Shown: positions 1 through 7,580 of the stretch, piece after piece | How positions within the stretch are numbered: position 1 is the first letter of the stretch | Layout: each line of letters starts with the position of its first letter | Assembly: GCA_963700925.1 (NCBI GenBank) | Contig: OY969553.1 | Coordinates: forward strand, 2,790,001-2,854,000 | Reading direction: 5' to 3' | DNA length: 64,000 bases | DNA from: CAWJMD01 sp963700925 | GTDB taxonomy: Bacteria > Actinomycetota > Actinomycetes > Actinomycetales > CAWJMD01 | The notes under the pieces: model-generated | The model's database searches: none | Told to the model about the DNA's origin: nothing | What the model saw: the letters and a program-made list of their open reading frames with translations, nothing else | Position numbers and translations under genes: made by a program

Positions 1-332
1 TGCCGACCGTCCGCGAGGCCGACGGGCTGGCGATGAGCAGCCGCAACATGTACCTGACGGCGTTCGACCGCGAGGTGGCCCTGTGCCTGTCGCGCGCGCT
101 GACTGCGGGCGAGGCGTCTGCGGGCGAGGGCGCCAGCGCCGTCCGACGGGCCGTTCGCGCCGTGCTTCTGGCCGAACCCGGTTGCCGCGTGGACTATCTC
201 GCCCTCGTGCATCCTCAGACCCTCGACGACGTGCCCGAGTGGTACAGCGGCGAGGCGCTGCTCGCGCTGGCCGCCCGTGTCGGGCCGACCCGTCTGATCG
301 ACAACGTCCCCCTCGTGCTGGGAGCCCCCTGA
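1..332 (+). CDS. panC: Pantoate--beta-alanine ligase, C-terminal part
   Basis: The gene enters from the left edge and only about the last 110 residues are present. PanC condenses pantoate with beta-alanine using ATP to make pantothenate in the cytoplasm. The visible part opens with READGLAMSSRN, the conserved PanC segment around the KMSKS-like loop, and then the usual helical C-terminal region ending in IDNVPLVLGAP. The reading frame is open from base 3. The TGA stop overlaps the panD ATG, so the two genes are translationally coupled; panD supplies the beta-alanine that PanC uses. Identification is secure despite the truncation. Confidence 0.93.
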   Translation, partial: PTVREADGLAMSSRNMYLTAFDREVALCLSRALTAGEASAGEGASAVRRAVRAVLLAEPGCRVDYLALVHPQTLDDVPEWYSGEALLALAARVGPTRLIDNVPLVLGAP

Positions 333-742
333 TGCTGCGCACCATGCTGCACGGCAAGATCCACCGCGCCACCGTCACGCAGGCCGACCTGCACTACGTC
401 GGCTCGATGACCGTCGACGCAGACCTGCTCGACGCCGCGCACCTGATGCCGGGCGAGCAGATCGACGTGGTCGACGTGACGAACGGCGCCCGCCTCACCA
501 CCTACCTGATCGAGGGCGAGCGGGGCGCGGGCGAGATCTGCATGAACGGCGCCGCCGCCCACCTGATCCACCCGGGCGACGTCGTCATCATCATCGGCTA
601 CGCCCTCGTCGACGACGAGGAGCTCAAGAACCACTCGCAGCACGTCGTTTTCGTCGACGCGCACAACAAGATCGTCGAGGTGGGCGGCGACGCCGGCCAC
701 GCACCCGACGGCTACGGCCTGAAGTCTCACGGCGCCCGGTGA
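332..742 (+). CDS. panD: Aspartate 1-decarboxylase proenzyme
   Basis: PanD is the pyruvoyl-dependent enzyme that decarboxylates L-aspartate to beta-alanine for pantothenate synthesis. The 136-residue product has the usual length and begins MLRTMLHGKIHRATVTQADL. The self-cleavage site Gly24-Ser25 is present in HYVGSM; Ser25 becomes the pyruvoyl group. NGAAAHL and GDVVIIIGYA are the typical substrate and core segments. The ATG at 332 overlaps the panC stop, which fixes this start over longer in-frame alternatives. nadB follows after 10 bases, so panC-panD-nadB-nadC form one cofactor-synthesis run, with aspartate the shared substrate of panD and nadB. Confidence 0.96.
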   Translation: MLRTMLHGKIHRATVTQADLHYVGSMTVDADLLDAAHLMPGEQIDVVDVTNGARLTTYLIEGERGAGEICMNGAAAHLIHPGDVVIIIGYALVDDEELKNHSQHVVFVDAHNKIVEVGGDAGHAPDGYGLKSHGAR

Positions 743-752
743 GCAGGGGCGG

Positions 753-2459
753 ATGACCGGCGGAGCGCCCGTTCTCGCCCGCCGGTTGGCTGCCCCGCCG
801 CCGGGCTGGACGACGGCGGCCGACGTCGTCGTCGTCGGATCCGGCATCGCCGGGCTCACGGCGGCGCTGCGGCTGCGGCAGCGCGTCGACCGGGTGCTGC
901 TGGTGACGAAGACCGTGCTGTCGAGCGGCTCGACGCTCTGGGCACAAGGTGGCATCGCCGCCGCGCTCGCCGACACCGACTCTCCCGAGGCGCATCTCGT
1001 CGACACGCTCGTCGCCGGCGCCGGGCTGTGCGATGAGCAGGCGGTCAGAACGCTGGTCACCGAGGGCCCGCAGCGCATCCGTGACCTGATGGCGCTCGGC
1101 GCCCAGTTCGACACCGGCGTCGACGGTGAGGTGCTGCTGACGCGCGAGGGCGGCCACCACGCCGACCGCATCGTGCACGCCGGCGGCGACGCGACCGGTG
1201 CCGAGGTCTCGCGCGCGCTGGTGGCCGCGCTGCAGGCGGTGCGTGACGACCCGGGCATCGAGGTGATCGAGCACGCGCTGGTGCTCGACGTGCTGACTGC
1301 CGCGCCCGACGCCGACGGTCGCCCCGGCCCGGCGTGCGGCGTCAGCCTCCACGTGATCGGCGAGGGCAGCCGCGACGGGGTGGGCGCCGCACTGGGCCGC
1401 GCCGTCGTCCTGGCCACGGGCGGCATCGGCCAGGTGTTCAGCTCGTCGACCAACCCCAAGGAGGCCACCGGCGACGGTTCGGCCGCCGCGCTGCGGGCGG
1501 GGGCCGAGCTCGCCGACCTCGAGTTCGTGCAGTTCCACCCGACGGTGCTCTGGCTCGGCGCCGGCGCGCGCGGGCAGCAGCCGCTGATCTCGGAGGCGGT
1601 CCGCGGCGAGGGGGCACACCTCGTCGACACCGCCGGTGTGCGCTTCATGCTCGGCCAGCACGAGATGGCAGAGCTGGCGCCGCGCGACATCGTGGCCAAG
1701 GCCATCGTGCGACAGCTCGCCGTGACCGGCAGCGAGCACGTCTTCCTGGACGCGCGCCACCTGGGCCGGGCGTTCCTGCGCGAGCGGTTCCCCACCATCG
1801 GCGCCCAGCTGGCCGAGCACGGGTACGACCTCGCCGAGGACCTCGTGCCGGTCGCTCCGGCCCAGCACTACCACTCGGGCGGCGTCCTCGTTGACCTGGA
1901 CGGCTGCTCGTCGCTCGACGGGCTCTACGCGGTGGGGGAGACCTCGTGCACCGGCGTGCACGGCGCGAACCGGCTCGCGTCCAACTCCCTGCTGGAGGGC
2001 CTGGTCTTCGCGCACCGCATCGCCGACTCGGTCGTGGAGAGGCTGGACGCGGGGCAGCTCACGCAGGCCGACCCCGTCGAGCGGTCCGGCCCCGCGGCGC
2101 TGGTTCCCGCCCCGCAGCGCGTCGTCGTGCAGCGGGCCGCGTCGTCGGGGCCCGGCGTGATCCGGGAAGCCCGCGGCCTGGCAGCCGCGGCGACGGTGCT
2201 CGCAGCCGTGCCGACCGCGTCGACCCGGCACTCGGCGGGCAAGGGCGGCGTCACCCCGTCAACCGCCGAGTGGGAGACGACGAACCTGCACCAGGTGGCG
2301 TCTGCGCTGACGATGGCCGCGGCGGCCCGCACCGAGACCCGGGGTGGCCACTACCGCCAGGACCACCCCGAGACCGACGACGCTCGCTGGCGCGGTCGCA
2401 CCGTTCTGGCCCTCGATGCCGACGGCATCCTGACGAGTCGGTTCTGCCGTGTGGGCTGA
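753..2459 (+). CDS. nadB: L-aspartate oxidase
   Basis: NadB is the FAD enzyme that oxidises L-aspartate to iminoaspartate, the first step of de novo NAD synthesis. The 568-residue protein has the N-terminal dinucleotide-binding motif GSGIAG near residue 29, the LWAQGGIAAAL segment, FSSSTNPKEATGDG and the QFHPT motif of the succinate dehydrogenase/fumarate reductase flavoprotein superfamily. The C-terminal helical domain carries the usual EARGL-like stretch. The ATG at 753 is 10 bases after panD. The stop codon lies in the first unit of a short tandem repeat that fills the gap to nadC. No nadA is seen in the window. Confidence 0.95.
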   Translation: MTGGAPVLARRLAAPPPGWTTAADVVVVGSGIAGLTAALRLRQRVDRVLLVTKTVLSSGSTLWAQGGIAAALADTDSPEAHLVDTLVAGAGLCDEQAVRTLVTEGPQRIRDLMALGAQFDTGVDGEVLLTREGGHHADRIVHAGGDATGAEVSRALVAALQAVRDDPGIEVIEHALVLDVLTAAPDADGRPGPACGVSLHVIGEGSRDGVGAALGRAVVLATGGIGQVFSSSTNPKEATGDGSAAALRAGAELADLEFVQFHPTVLWLGAGARGQQPLISEAVRGEGAHLVDTAGVRFMLGQHEMAELAPRDIVAKAIVRQLAVTGSEHVFLDARHLGRAFLRERFPTIGAQLAEHGYDLAEDLVPVAPAQHYHSGGVLVDLDGCSSLDGLYAVGETSCTGVHGANRLASNSLLEGLVFAHRIADSVVERLDAGQLTQADPVERSGPAALVPAPQRVVVQRAASSGPGVIREARGLAAAATVLAAVPTASTRHSAGKGGVTPSTAEWETTNLHQVASALTMAAAARTETRGGHYRQDHPETDDARWRGRTVLALDADGILTSRFCRVG

Positions 2460-2536
2460 ACGGGGCTGGGCTGAATGGGCTGGGCTGAACGGGCTGACTT
2501 GCACGGGCTGGGCCGATCGGGCCTGGGCCGAACGGG
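2453..2536 (+). repeat. Degenerate 14-bp tandem repeat between nadB and nadC
   Basis: Five to six imperfect copies of a unit close to GGGCTGGGCTGAAC run head to tail from the nadB stop codon into the nadB-nadC spacer. The first unit supplies the last nadB codons and its TGA. Later units drift (GGGCTGACTTGCAC, GGGCTGGGCCGATC). The array is G-rich on the coding strand and has no convincing reading frame of its own. Confidence 0.7.
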
Positions 2537-2591
2537 GTCGCGAGGGCCGATCGGGCGTCGGCACTCACGCTGCGTAGGGCACACTGCCCGC

Positions 2592-3557
2592 ATGGGGAGA
2601 CATCTGGGGGAGGCGGTGCCTGGTTCGTGGCCCGCTGAGGGCGGCCCGGACTGGCCGGAAGGCACGACCGAGGCGCTGGAGACTGCCGGGCTCAACCCCG
2701 AGTGGGTCGGAGCGCTGGTCAGCTACGCCCTCTCCGAGGACCTCGGCGGCAACCCTGGCCGTGACGTGACGACGCAGTCGACGGTGCGTCCCGATGCCGA
2801 CCACACCGTGCACCTGGTGGCGCGCGCCGACGGCGTGCTGGCCGGCACGCCCTTCATCCCCGTGGTCCTCGCCGACGTCGCCGGCCGGATCGGACACCCG
2901 ATCCCGACGGCGGAGTACCGCGTGGCCGACGGCAGCGTGATCCGGGCGGGCGAGATCGTCTGTGCCATGACCGGGTCGGCGCACGTCCTGCTGATGGCTG
3001 AGCGGACGATGCTGAACCTGCTCTGCCGCGCCTCCGGCGTCGCGACCCACACCCGAGCCTGGACGGACGAGCTCGAGGGCACCGACGCTCAGGTGCTCGA
3101 CACCCGCAAGACCACCCCGGGGCTGCGAGCCCTGGAGAAGTACGCCGTGCGGTGCGGCGGCGGCACGAACAAGCGGATGGGCCTGTTCGACGTCGCGATG
3201 ATCAAGGACAACCACAAGCTGGCGGCCGGGTCCGTCTCCGCTGCCTATGCGGCCGTGACCAGGGAGTTCCCCGACGTGCAGGTGGAGGTCGAGGTGACCA
3301 CGGTCGACGAGGCGCGCGAAGCGGTCGCCGCCGGGGCGCGCTTCCTGCTGTGCGACAACATGGACGTGGCCACCCTCGCCGAGGCTGTCAAGGCGGCCCG
3401 TGCGGCGACGAAGGACTCGGTGGAGATCGAGGCCACGGGCGGCCTGACGCTCGACGTCGCAGCGGACTACGCCCGCACGGGCGTCGACTTCCTGTCCGTC
3501 GGCGCGCTCACGCACTCGTCCCCCGTCCTCGATCTCGCGCTCGACATCGTCGGCTAG
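2592..3557 (+). CDS. nadC: Nicotinate-nucleotide diphosphorylase (quinolinate phosphoribosyltransferase)
   Basis: NadC converts quinolinate and PRPP to nicotinate mononucleotide, CO2 and pyrophosphate. Recognisable blocks are DTRKTTPGLRALEKYAV, the GGGTNKRMGLFD segment, MIKDNH, EVEVTT and IEATGGL, which build the type II PRTase active site. Starting at the ATG at 2592 gives 321 residues, about 30 longer than the usual enzyme; an upstream ATG at 2475 would read through the tandem repeat and is unlikely. A TAGGGC hexamer ends 11 bases before this ATG and could be a -10 element. The TAG stop overlaps the stop of the convergent gene that ends at 3554, because both use the same CTAG. Confidence 0.94.
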   Translation: MGRHLGEAVPGSWPAEGGPDWPEGTTEALETAGLNPEWVGALVSYALSEDLGGNPGRDVTTQSTVRPDADHTVHLVARADGVLAGTPFIPVVLADVAGRIGHPIPTAEYRVADGSVIRAGEIVCAMTGSAHVLLMAERTMLNLLCRASGVATHTRAWTDELEGTDAQVLDTRKTTPGLRALEKYAVRCGGGTNKRMGLFDVAMIKDNHKLAAGSVSAAYAAVTREFPDVQVEVEVTTVDEAREAVAAGARFLLCDNMDVATLAEAVKAARAATKDSVEIEATGGLTLDVAADYARTGVDFLSVGALTHSSPVLDLALDIVG

Positions 3558-4027
3558 AGGCTCTTGGTCTCCGGGTTGGTCTCCGGGTGGTTCTCCGGGT
3601 GGCTCTCCGTGAAGGACGTGTGGATGAGCGTCTCGTGGAAGACGGCCTTGTACTGACTGGCGACGGTGGACGGGCACGTCGCGGTCATCGTGAACCCGAC
3701 GCCGTCGCGGGTCCAGTAGAGCTGATGCTGCAGCACGCGGACTCCGTCCGGTGGCGACCACTCGAAGACCCTCATGGGTGCTGGGCCTTGCGGTGTGACG
3801 ACCAGCACCAGGGCGTGCTGGGTGTAGTGGGGGAACTCCCGGGTCAGCAGGTCGCCCTGGACGGCGGCGTACTGGGCGGTCGTGACCGTGGGGTCCAAGG
3901 GTTCGCGCGAAGCGATGACGTTCGCCTGCCCGTCGGGCGCGAGCAGGGTCCACGACTCCTTGACGAACCACCCGTAGGGCACGAGAGGCCGGATGCGGGG
4001 GACCGCCCCGTCGGTCGGGGCGGTCAC
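3554..4027 (-). CDS. DcrB/DUF1795-like small protein
   Basis: This 157-residue protein of unconfirmed function is the last gene of the long minus-strand operon. The pattern (aromatic-rich start, then a segment with TLLAPDGQANVIASREPL, then a central strand region and a C-terminal VGFTMTATCP..F..TLIHTSF block) resembles the DcrB/DUF1795 fold, which is related to PsbP/Mog1. That assignment is by eye and moderate. The GTG start overlaps the stop of the 702-residue gene upstream (GTGA), so the two are coupled. The tail HPENHPETNPETKS comes from a 12-base repeat in the DNA. No signal peptide is visible. Confidence 0.55.
   Translation of the reverse strand: MTAPTDGAVPRIRPLVPYGWFVKESWTLLAPDGQANVIASREPLDPTVTTAQYAAVQGDLLTREFPHYTQHALVLVVTPQGPAPMRVFEWSPPDGVRVLQHQLYWTRDGVGFTMTATCPSTVASQYKAVFHETLIHTSFTESHPENHPETNPETKSL
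3561..3612 (-). repeat. Four 12-base repeats coding a His-Pro-Glu tail
   Basis: About four copies of a 12-base unit containing TCTCCGGGT lie at the 3' end of the DcrB-like gene. They encode the repetitive tail HPENHPETNPETKS on the minus strand. The array is a likely site for slippage and length variation. Confidence 0.6.
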
Positions 4028-6132
4028 GACGCGGGTCCGATCGCGACGTCGCGGACGACCAGGTCGAGGCCCAGGTAGCCGCCGGGATTGGGCGTGTCCG
4101 GGCCGACACGACGGCCTTGCGGATCGAGCAGGCAGGGCTCGTCGGGCTCCTCGAGCACCAGCACCGTTCCGTACGAGGAGCTGCCGGCCAGCAGGGAGAC
4201 CGAACCCGGCAGGTCCATCGCGCTCACGTCGCCGGTCTCGACGTCCAGCAGTGAGATCCGTGCTCCTTGCGGGTTGTTCACGCCGGTCCACACCAGCCGG
4301 TCGGGTTCGTCGGCGTCGAGTGCGAAGCGCACGTCGAACAGGTAGTGGCCGCTCTCGACGGGGAGCCAGCGCCAGGTGTCCTCCGCCTCTGCGGACAGCA
4401 CACCGATCACGGTCGGGTGCGGCTCGTCGGCATGCTCGGACACGCCGGCCACGTCGCCGCCGACCAGCCGGCTCGACAGCGGCAGCCAGCGGGTTCGCGG
4501 GCCGGCGCTGCGTCCCACACCGTGCAGCGGCGACTGTCCCACCCACGTGGACTCCCGGGTGGTGGTCACGTCGCCCGCAGGTGTGCGCAGCATGGCCAGC
4601 GGCAGCCCGGAGGGCTCGGCACGGAAGACCATCGGTGGGCCCAGGTCCGGTGCGCGGACGAACGTGTCCTGCGCCGGGCCGGTGCCTTGGCTTTCGCCGC
4701 CCGGCAGGATGACGACGGCGTCCGAGCCGTCCGAGGCCCCGAGCGTCAGTGCCGCGAACCGGTAGTCGCGGGACCGGCCGGTCGACTCGGGCAGGCGCCA
4801 GCTATCCGAGACCTGGCCCAGGTCGGCCGGCAGGCCGGTGGTCCAGCGGTCCCGCGACACGCGGTGCAGGGTCCACCGGCGAAGGCCCGCACGCGCGGGA
4901 TCGGGTGGCGAGCTCTCGAGGGCCCACAGCACCCGGTCGGTCGCCAGCCACTGCACGTCGACGTCCCGAGGTCGCTCCAGCAGCGCCGTGCGCCGCCCGT
5001 CGTGGTCGAACACCGACACGACGTCGGCACTGACGACGACGGTCGTGGACGACCCGACGGAGATGGACTCGGGGATGCCGCCGAGATCCCTCTGCCACCG
5101 GACCTGTCCGTCGAGCCCCGCGCGGAACAGCCGTGGCGCCGCGCCCTCGTCGACCGCCACCCCGATCGCCCCGCCGTGACCGTCACCGTACGCATGCAGC
5201 ACGCGCTCGATGACGAGTCCCTGGCGCTCTGTCGGGAGGACGACCCTGGGAGGCAGGGGTGGCGGCGGGGGCGGCTTCCGCGTTTCCTGTGGGGAGGCCG
5301 GGAGCCCGAACAGCGGCTCGGACGCGATGTCCAGTCCGAGCGGCGCGGCGAGCCACGGCGTTCCCGTGGCAACGGTGCTGGCGTCGTACGCCATCCCCGC
5401 GTAGGCGGCCCGCACCTGGCCGTACACCGACACGACGTGCCCGGGCTCGAGGCCAGTGCGGTCGATCTCCTCCCGGGTGAACGGGACCACCATGTTCAGT
5501 CCGAGCGGCGTGACACTGATGTGTGCCAAAGCGAACGCCAGACCGGTGTGCTCGTTTATGTGGTGCGTGAGCCGGTGGACCCTGGCGGTGCAGGTGCCGA
5601 ACGGCGTGCTCGTCGGTCCGAACAGCCCCGCTGCGATCCAGGATCCGATGGCAGACACCGGCTTTCCGGGGTTCGCCTCCTCCTGCGCCCGGACGTACGA
5701 CTCGTCGGTCGAGTAGGCCTGCAGGGTGTGCGGAGACATTGCCAGCCGAACGCGGGTCGCACGCTCACGCGACCAGCCGGGCAGGGTGCTCGCGAGGTCG
5801 GACGCGGTGAAGGCCAGTTTCGCGCGCGTACCGCCGACCGGGTTCCTGGTCTCGGCGAGAAGGCAGGCGCACCAGGGGCATTCGGGGTTCGGCACCACCC
5901 CGGTCACCCAGATCGTGGAGACGGCACCGGCCAGGATCTCCGGCTGGTCGCAGACGACCACACCACTCGGGTCGAGGGTGTACCGCTGACCCGCGCCGCT
6001 GCGGTCGGTCAGTGCCAGCTGGGTGAATCCCGCGTAGCCACCCAGCCGCACGGTGGCGTCGAGGATGGGGCCGCTTGCGACGATCTCGGGCGTGAGTCCG
6101 ATGGCTTCGTAGTCGTGGGGCACTGCGGTCAC
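4024..6132 (-). CDS. Uncharacterised 702-residue protein with a C-terminal propeller-like region
   Basis: I do not recognise the family. The protein has two parts joined by a proline run (KPPPPPPLPPRV) near residue 295. The N-terminal part contains a CPWCAC cysteine cluster near residue 85, able to bind metal or form disulfides, and a His-rich HRLTHHINEHTG stretch. The C-terminal 390 residues show short recurring beta-rich segments with W and D residues, suggestive of a beta-propeller or NHL-like fold. There is no signal peptide or membrane segment. It overlaps both neighbours by 4 bases (ATGA upstream, GTGA downstream), so it belongs to the Hsp70/IniC operon and is probably cytoplasmic. Confidence 0.6.
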   Translation of the reverse strand: MTAVPHDYEAIGLTPEIVASGPILDATVRLGGYAGFTQLALTDRSGAGQRYTLDPSGVVVCDQPEILAGAVSTIWVTGVVPNPECPWCACLLAETRNPVGGTRAKLAFTASDLASTLPGWSRERATRVRLAMSPHTLQAYSTDESYVRAQEEANPGKPVSAIGSWIAAGLFGPTSTPFGTCTARVHRLTHHINEHTGLAFALAHISVTPLGLNMVVPFTREEIDRTGLEPGHVVSVYGQVRAAYAGMAYDASTVATGTPWLAAPLGLDIASEPLFGLPASPQETRKPPPPPPLPPRVVLPTERQGLVIERVLHAYGDGHGGAIGVAVDEGAAPRLFRAGLDGQVRWQRDLGGIPESISVGSSTTVVVSADVVSVFDHDGRRTALLERPRDVDVQWLATDRVLWALESSPPDPARAGLRRWTLHRVSRDRWTTGLPADLGQVSDSWRLPESTGRSRDYRFAALTLGASDGSDAVVILPGGESQGTGPAQDTFVRAPDLGPPMVFRAEPSGLPLAMLRTPAGDVTTTRESTWVGQSPLHGVGRSAGPRTRWLPLSSRLVGGDVAGVSEHADEPHPTVIGVLSAEAEDTWRWLPVESGHYLFDVRFALDADEPDRLVWTGVNNPQGARISLLDVETGDVSAMDLPGSVSLLAGSSSYGTVLVLEEPDEPCLLDPQGRRVGPDTPNPGGYLGLDLVVRDVAIGPAS

Positions 6133-7580
6133 CTGCTCGCGACGGGCTGCTCGGCGAGGAGCCGGTAGGCCCGCGCGAGCACGCGGGCCGCCTCCACCTC
6201 CGCCGGGTGCAGCAGGGTTGACGAGTCCGCCTGTGCTCGGGCGGCCAGCTGGCGGGCGGTCTGCGAGACCAGCTCCGCCGACGCGTCCGTGGTCAGGTCG
6301 AGCACCGTCCGCGGGTCGCTCTCACTGACACAGCGCTCCAGCTCGGTCCGGAGCCTGGACGAGGGGACCTGCGCGAGCAGGAGCTGCAGCGCCGCCAGCA
6401 CGCGCAGGGGATGCATGACCGGGTCGAGCATGGCGGTCTCCACCAGGGAACGCACCTGGCCCGCCTGCTCGCCGGCCGCTGCGGCCCCGACCCGCGCCAG
6501 CGCCCGCGACGCCTTGAGCAAGCCGCCGCGCGAGACCAGCTGCGACCTCACCAGCCGCTCGAGCTCGGCGACGCCCGATCGTTCCTCGAGCCATCGGACG
6601 AAGGGCCCCGCTCCGCCGTCGACGTGGTGTCGGCCCGCGCTGACGCCGTAGGTGCCGAGCAGCCGGTGGAGCCGATCGAGGCTCTCGCGACTGGTGCCGT
6701 CCGGCGGTTCGAGCTGGGCATGCAGGCGGAGGCGGACGGCGTCGATGTCGGCCAGGGCCGCCAGGTCGCGCGTGAGCGCCTCGCTGAACCGGCCCGTGCG
6801 CGCCGTCTCGGCGAGCAGGCCCGACACCGGCACGACACCACAGACCTCCGCTGCCCGCGAGCGCGCGAGGCGCTCCGCCTGGTCGCGGGCGAGGTCGAAG
6901 GGGTCGGCCGAGTCGGTCCGTCCGGACCCGAACAGGTCGGCCTGCGACAGCACCCCGGCGGCGTTGGTCGCCGACGCGACGAGGTCGCCGCTGACCCCCC
7001 GCAGGTCGCGCAGGAACTGCACCTCGTCGGCACGCTCGGCCTCACGGAAGACGAACAGCACGGCGTCGGCCTCGCCCGCAGCGGCCCGCGACGACTCGCT
7101 CTCGCCCAAAATCGCTGCCCGGGTGACGCTTTCGTTGATGCTGGTCAGCGTTGCAAGGCCCGGCGTGTCGATCAGGGTGGTCGCCCGCAGCTGACCCGCC
7201 TGCAGGTGCACGACGACGCGCTGCACGTCCTCGACGGGCACGCCGAGCTCCTCCGGCAGCCGGCCCTCCTGCAGTGGCAGTGGCCTGGTCGTGCCGTCAC
7301 GCAGCTGCACCTCGGCGCGATCGGGCCCGCCGAACCGGTACCAGGTGACGACGCGGGTGCACTCACCGGCGCGCGTCGGCGCCACCCGACGTCCGACCAG
7401 CGCATTGACGAGCGTGGACTTCCCGGCCTTCACCCGGCCGACCACGGCGAGCCGCAGCGGCTCGCGCAGTCCTTCTCGGACGTCGGCGACCTCGGCGCCG
7501 CCCGCCTCGTCGAGCAGCGGCTCGACCTGCTGGCAGAGCAGGTCGACGCGCTCGAGCACCGGCGAAAGGGGCGCGGTCAC
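6129..7580 (-). CDS. IniC-like dynamin-family GTPase (copy 1)
   Basis: This 483-residue GTPase closely matches the layout of mycobacterial IniC (about 490 residues). It has EPLRLAVVGRVKAGKST (P-loop about residues 48-56), the ECTRVVTWYRFG switch region, DTPGLATL as G3 and SQAD at the G4 place, where IniC has SRAD. A long helical C-terminal half follows. IniA/IniC proteins are bacterial dynamin-like proteins acting at the membrane. The GTG at 7580 overlaps the Hsp70-1 stop (GTGA), which sets the start. A paralogue lies at 24421-25896, and a relic of its N-terminus lies at 9882-9986. Coupling to Hsp70 is the unusual feature. Confidence 0.85.
   Translation of the reverse strand: MTAPLSPVLERVDLLCQQVEPLLDEAGGAEVADVREGLREPLRLAVVGRVKAGKSTLVNALVGRRVAPTRAGECTRVVTWYRFGGPDRAEVQLRDGTTRPLPLQEGRLPEELGVPVEDVQRVVVHLQAGQLRATTLIDTPGLATLTSINESVTRAAILGESESSRAAAGEADAVLFVFREAERADEVQFLRDLRGVSGDLVASATNAAGVLSQADLFGSGRTDSADPFDLARDQAERLARSRAAEVCGVVPVSGLLAETARTGRFSEALTRDLAALADIDAVRLRLHAQLEPPDGTSRESLDRLHRLLGTYGVSAGRHHVDGGAGPFVRWLEERSGVAELERLVRSQLVSRGGLLKASRALARVGAAAAGEQAGQVRSLVETAMLDPVMHPLRVLAALQLLLAQVPSSRLRTELERCVSESDPRTVLDLTTDASAELVSQTARQLAARAQADSSTLLHPAEVEAARVLARAYRLLAEQPVASR

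Noticed and set aside
215..2231. Long minus-strand frames over panD and nadB
   Set aside because: These are antisense frames produced by high GC; panD and nadB motifs are unambiguous on the plus strand.
3993..4712. Arg-rich 239-codon plus-strand frame
   Set aside because: Shadow of the 702-residue gene with extreme Arg content.
4267..6168. 633-codon plus-strand frame opposite the 702-residue gene
   Set aside because: Composition is Arg/Gly/Gln-rich and unordered, while the minus frame has protein-like composition and overlapping start-stop coupling at both ends.
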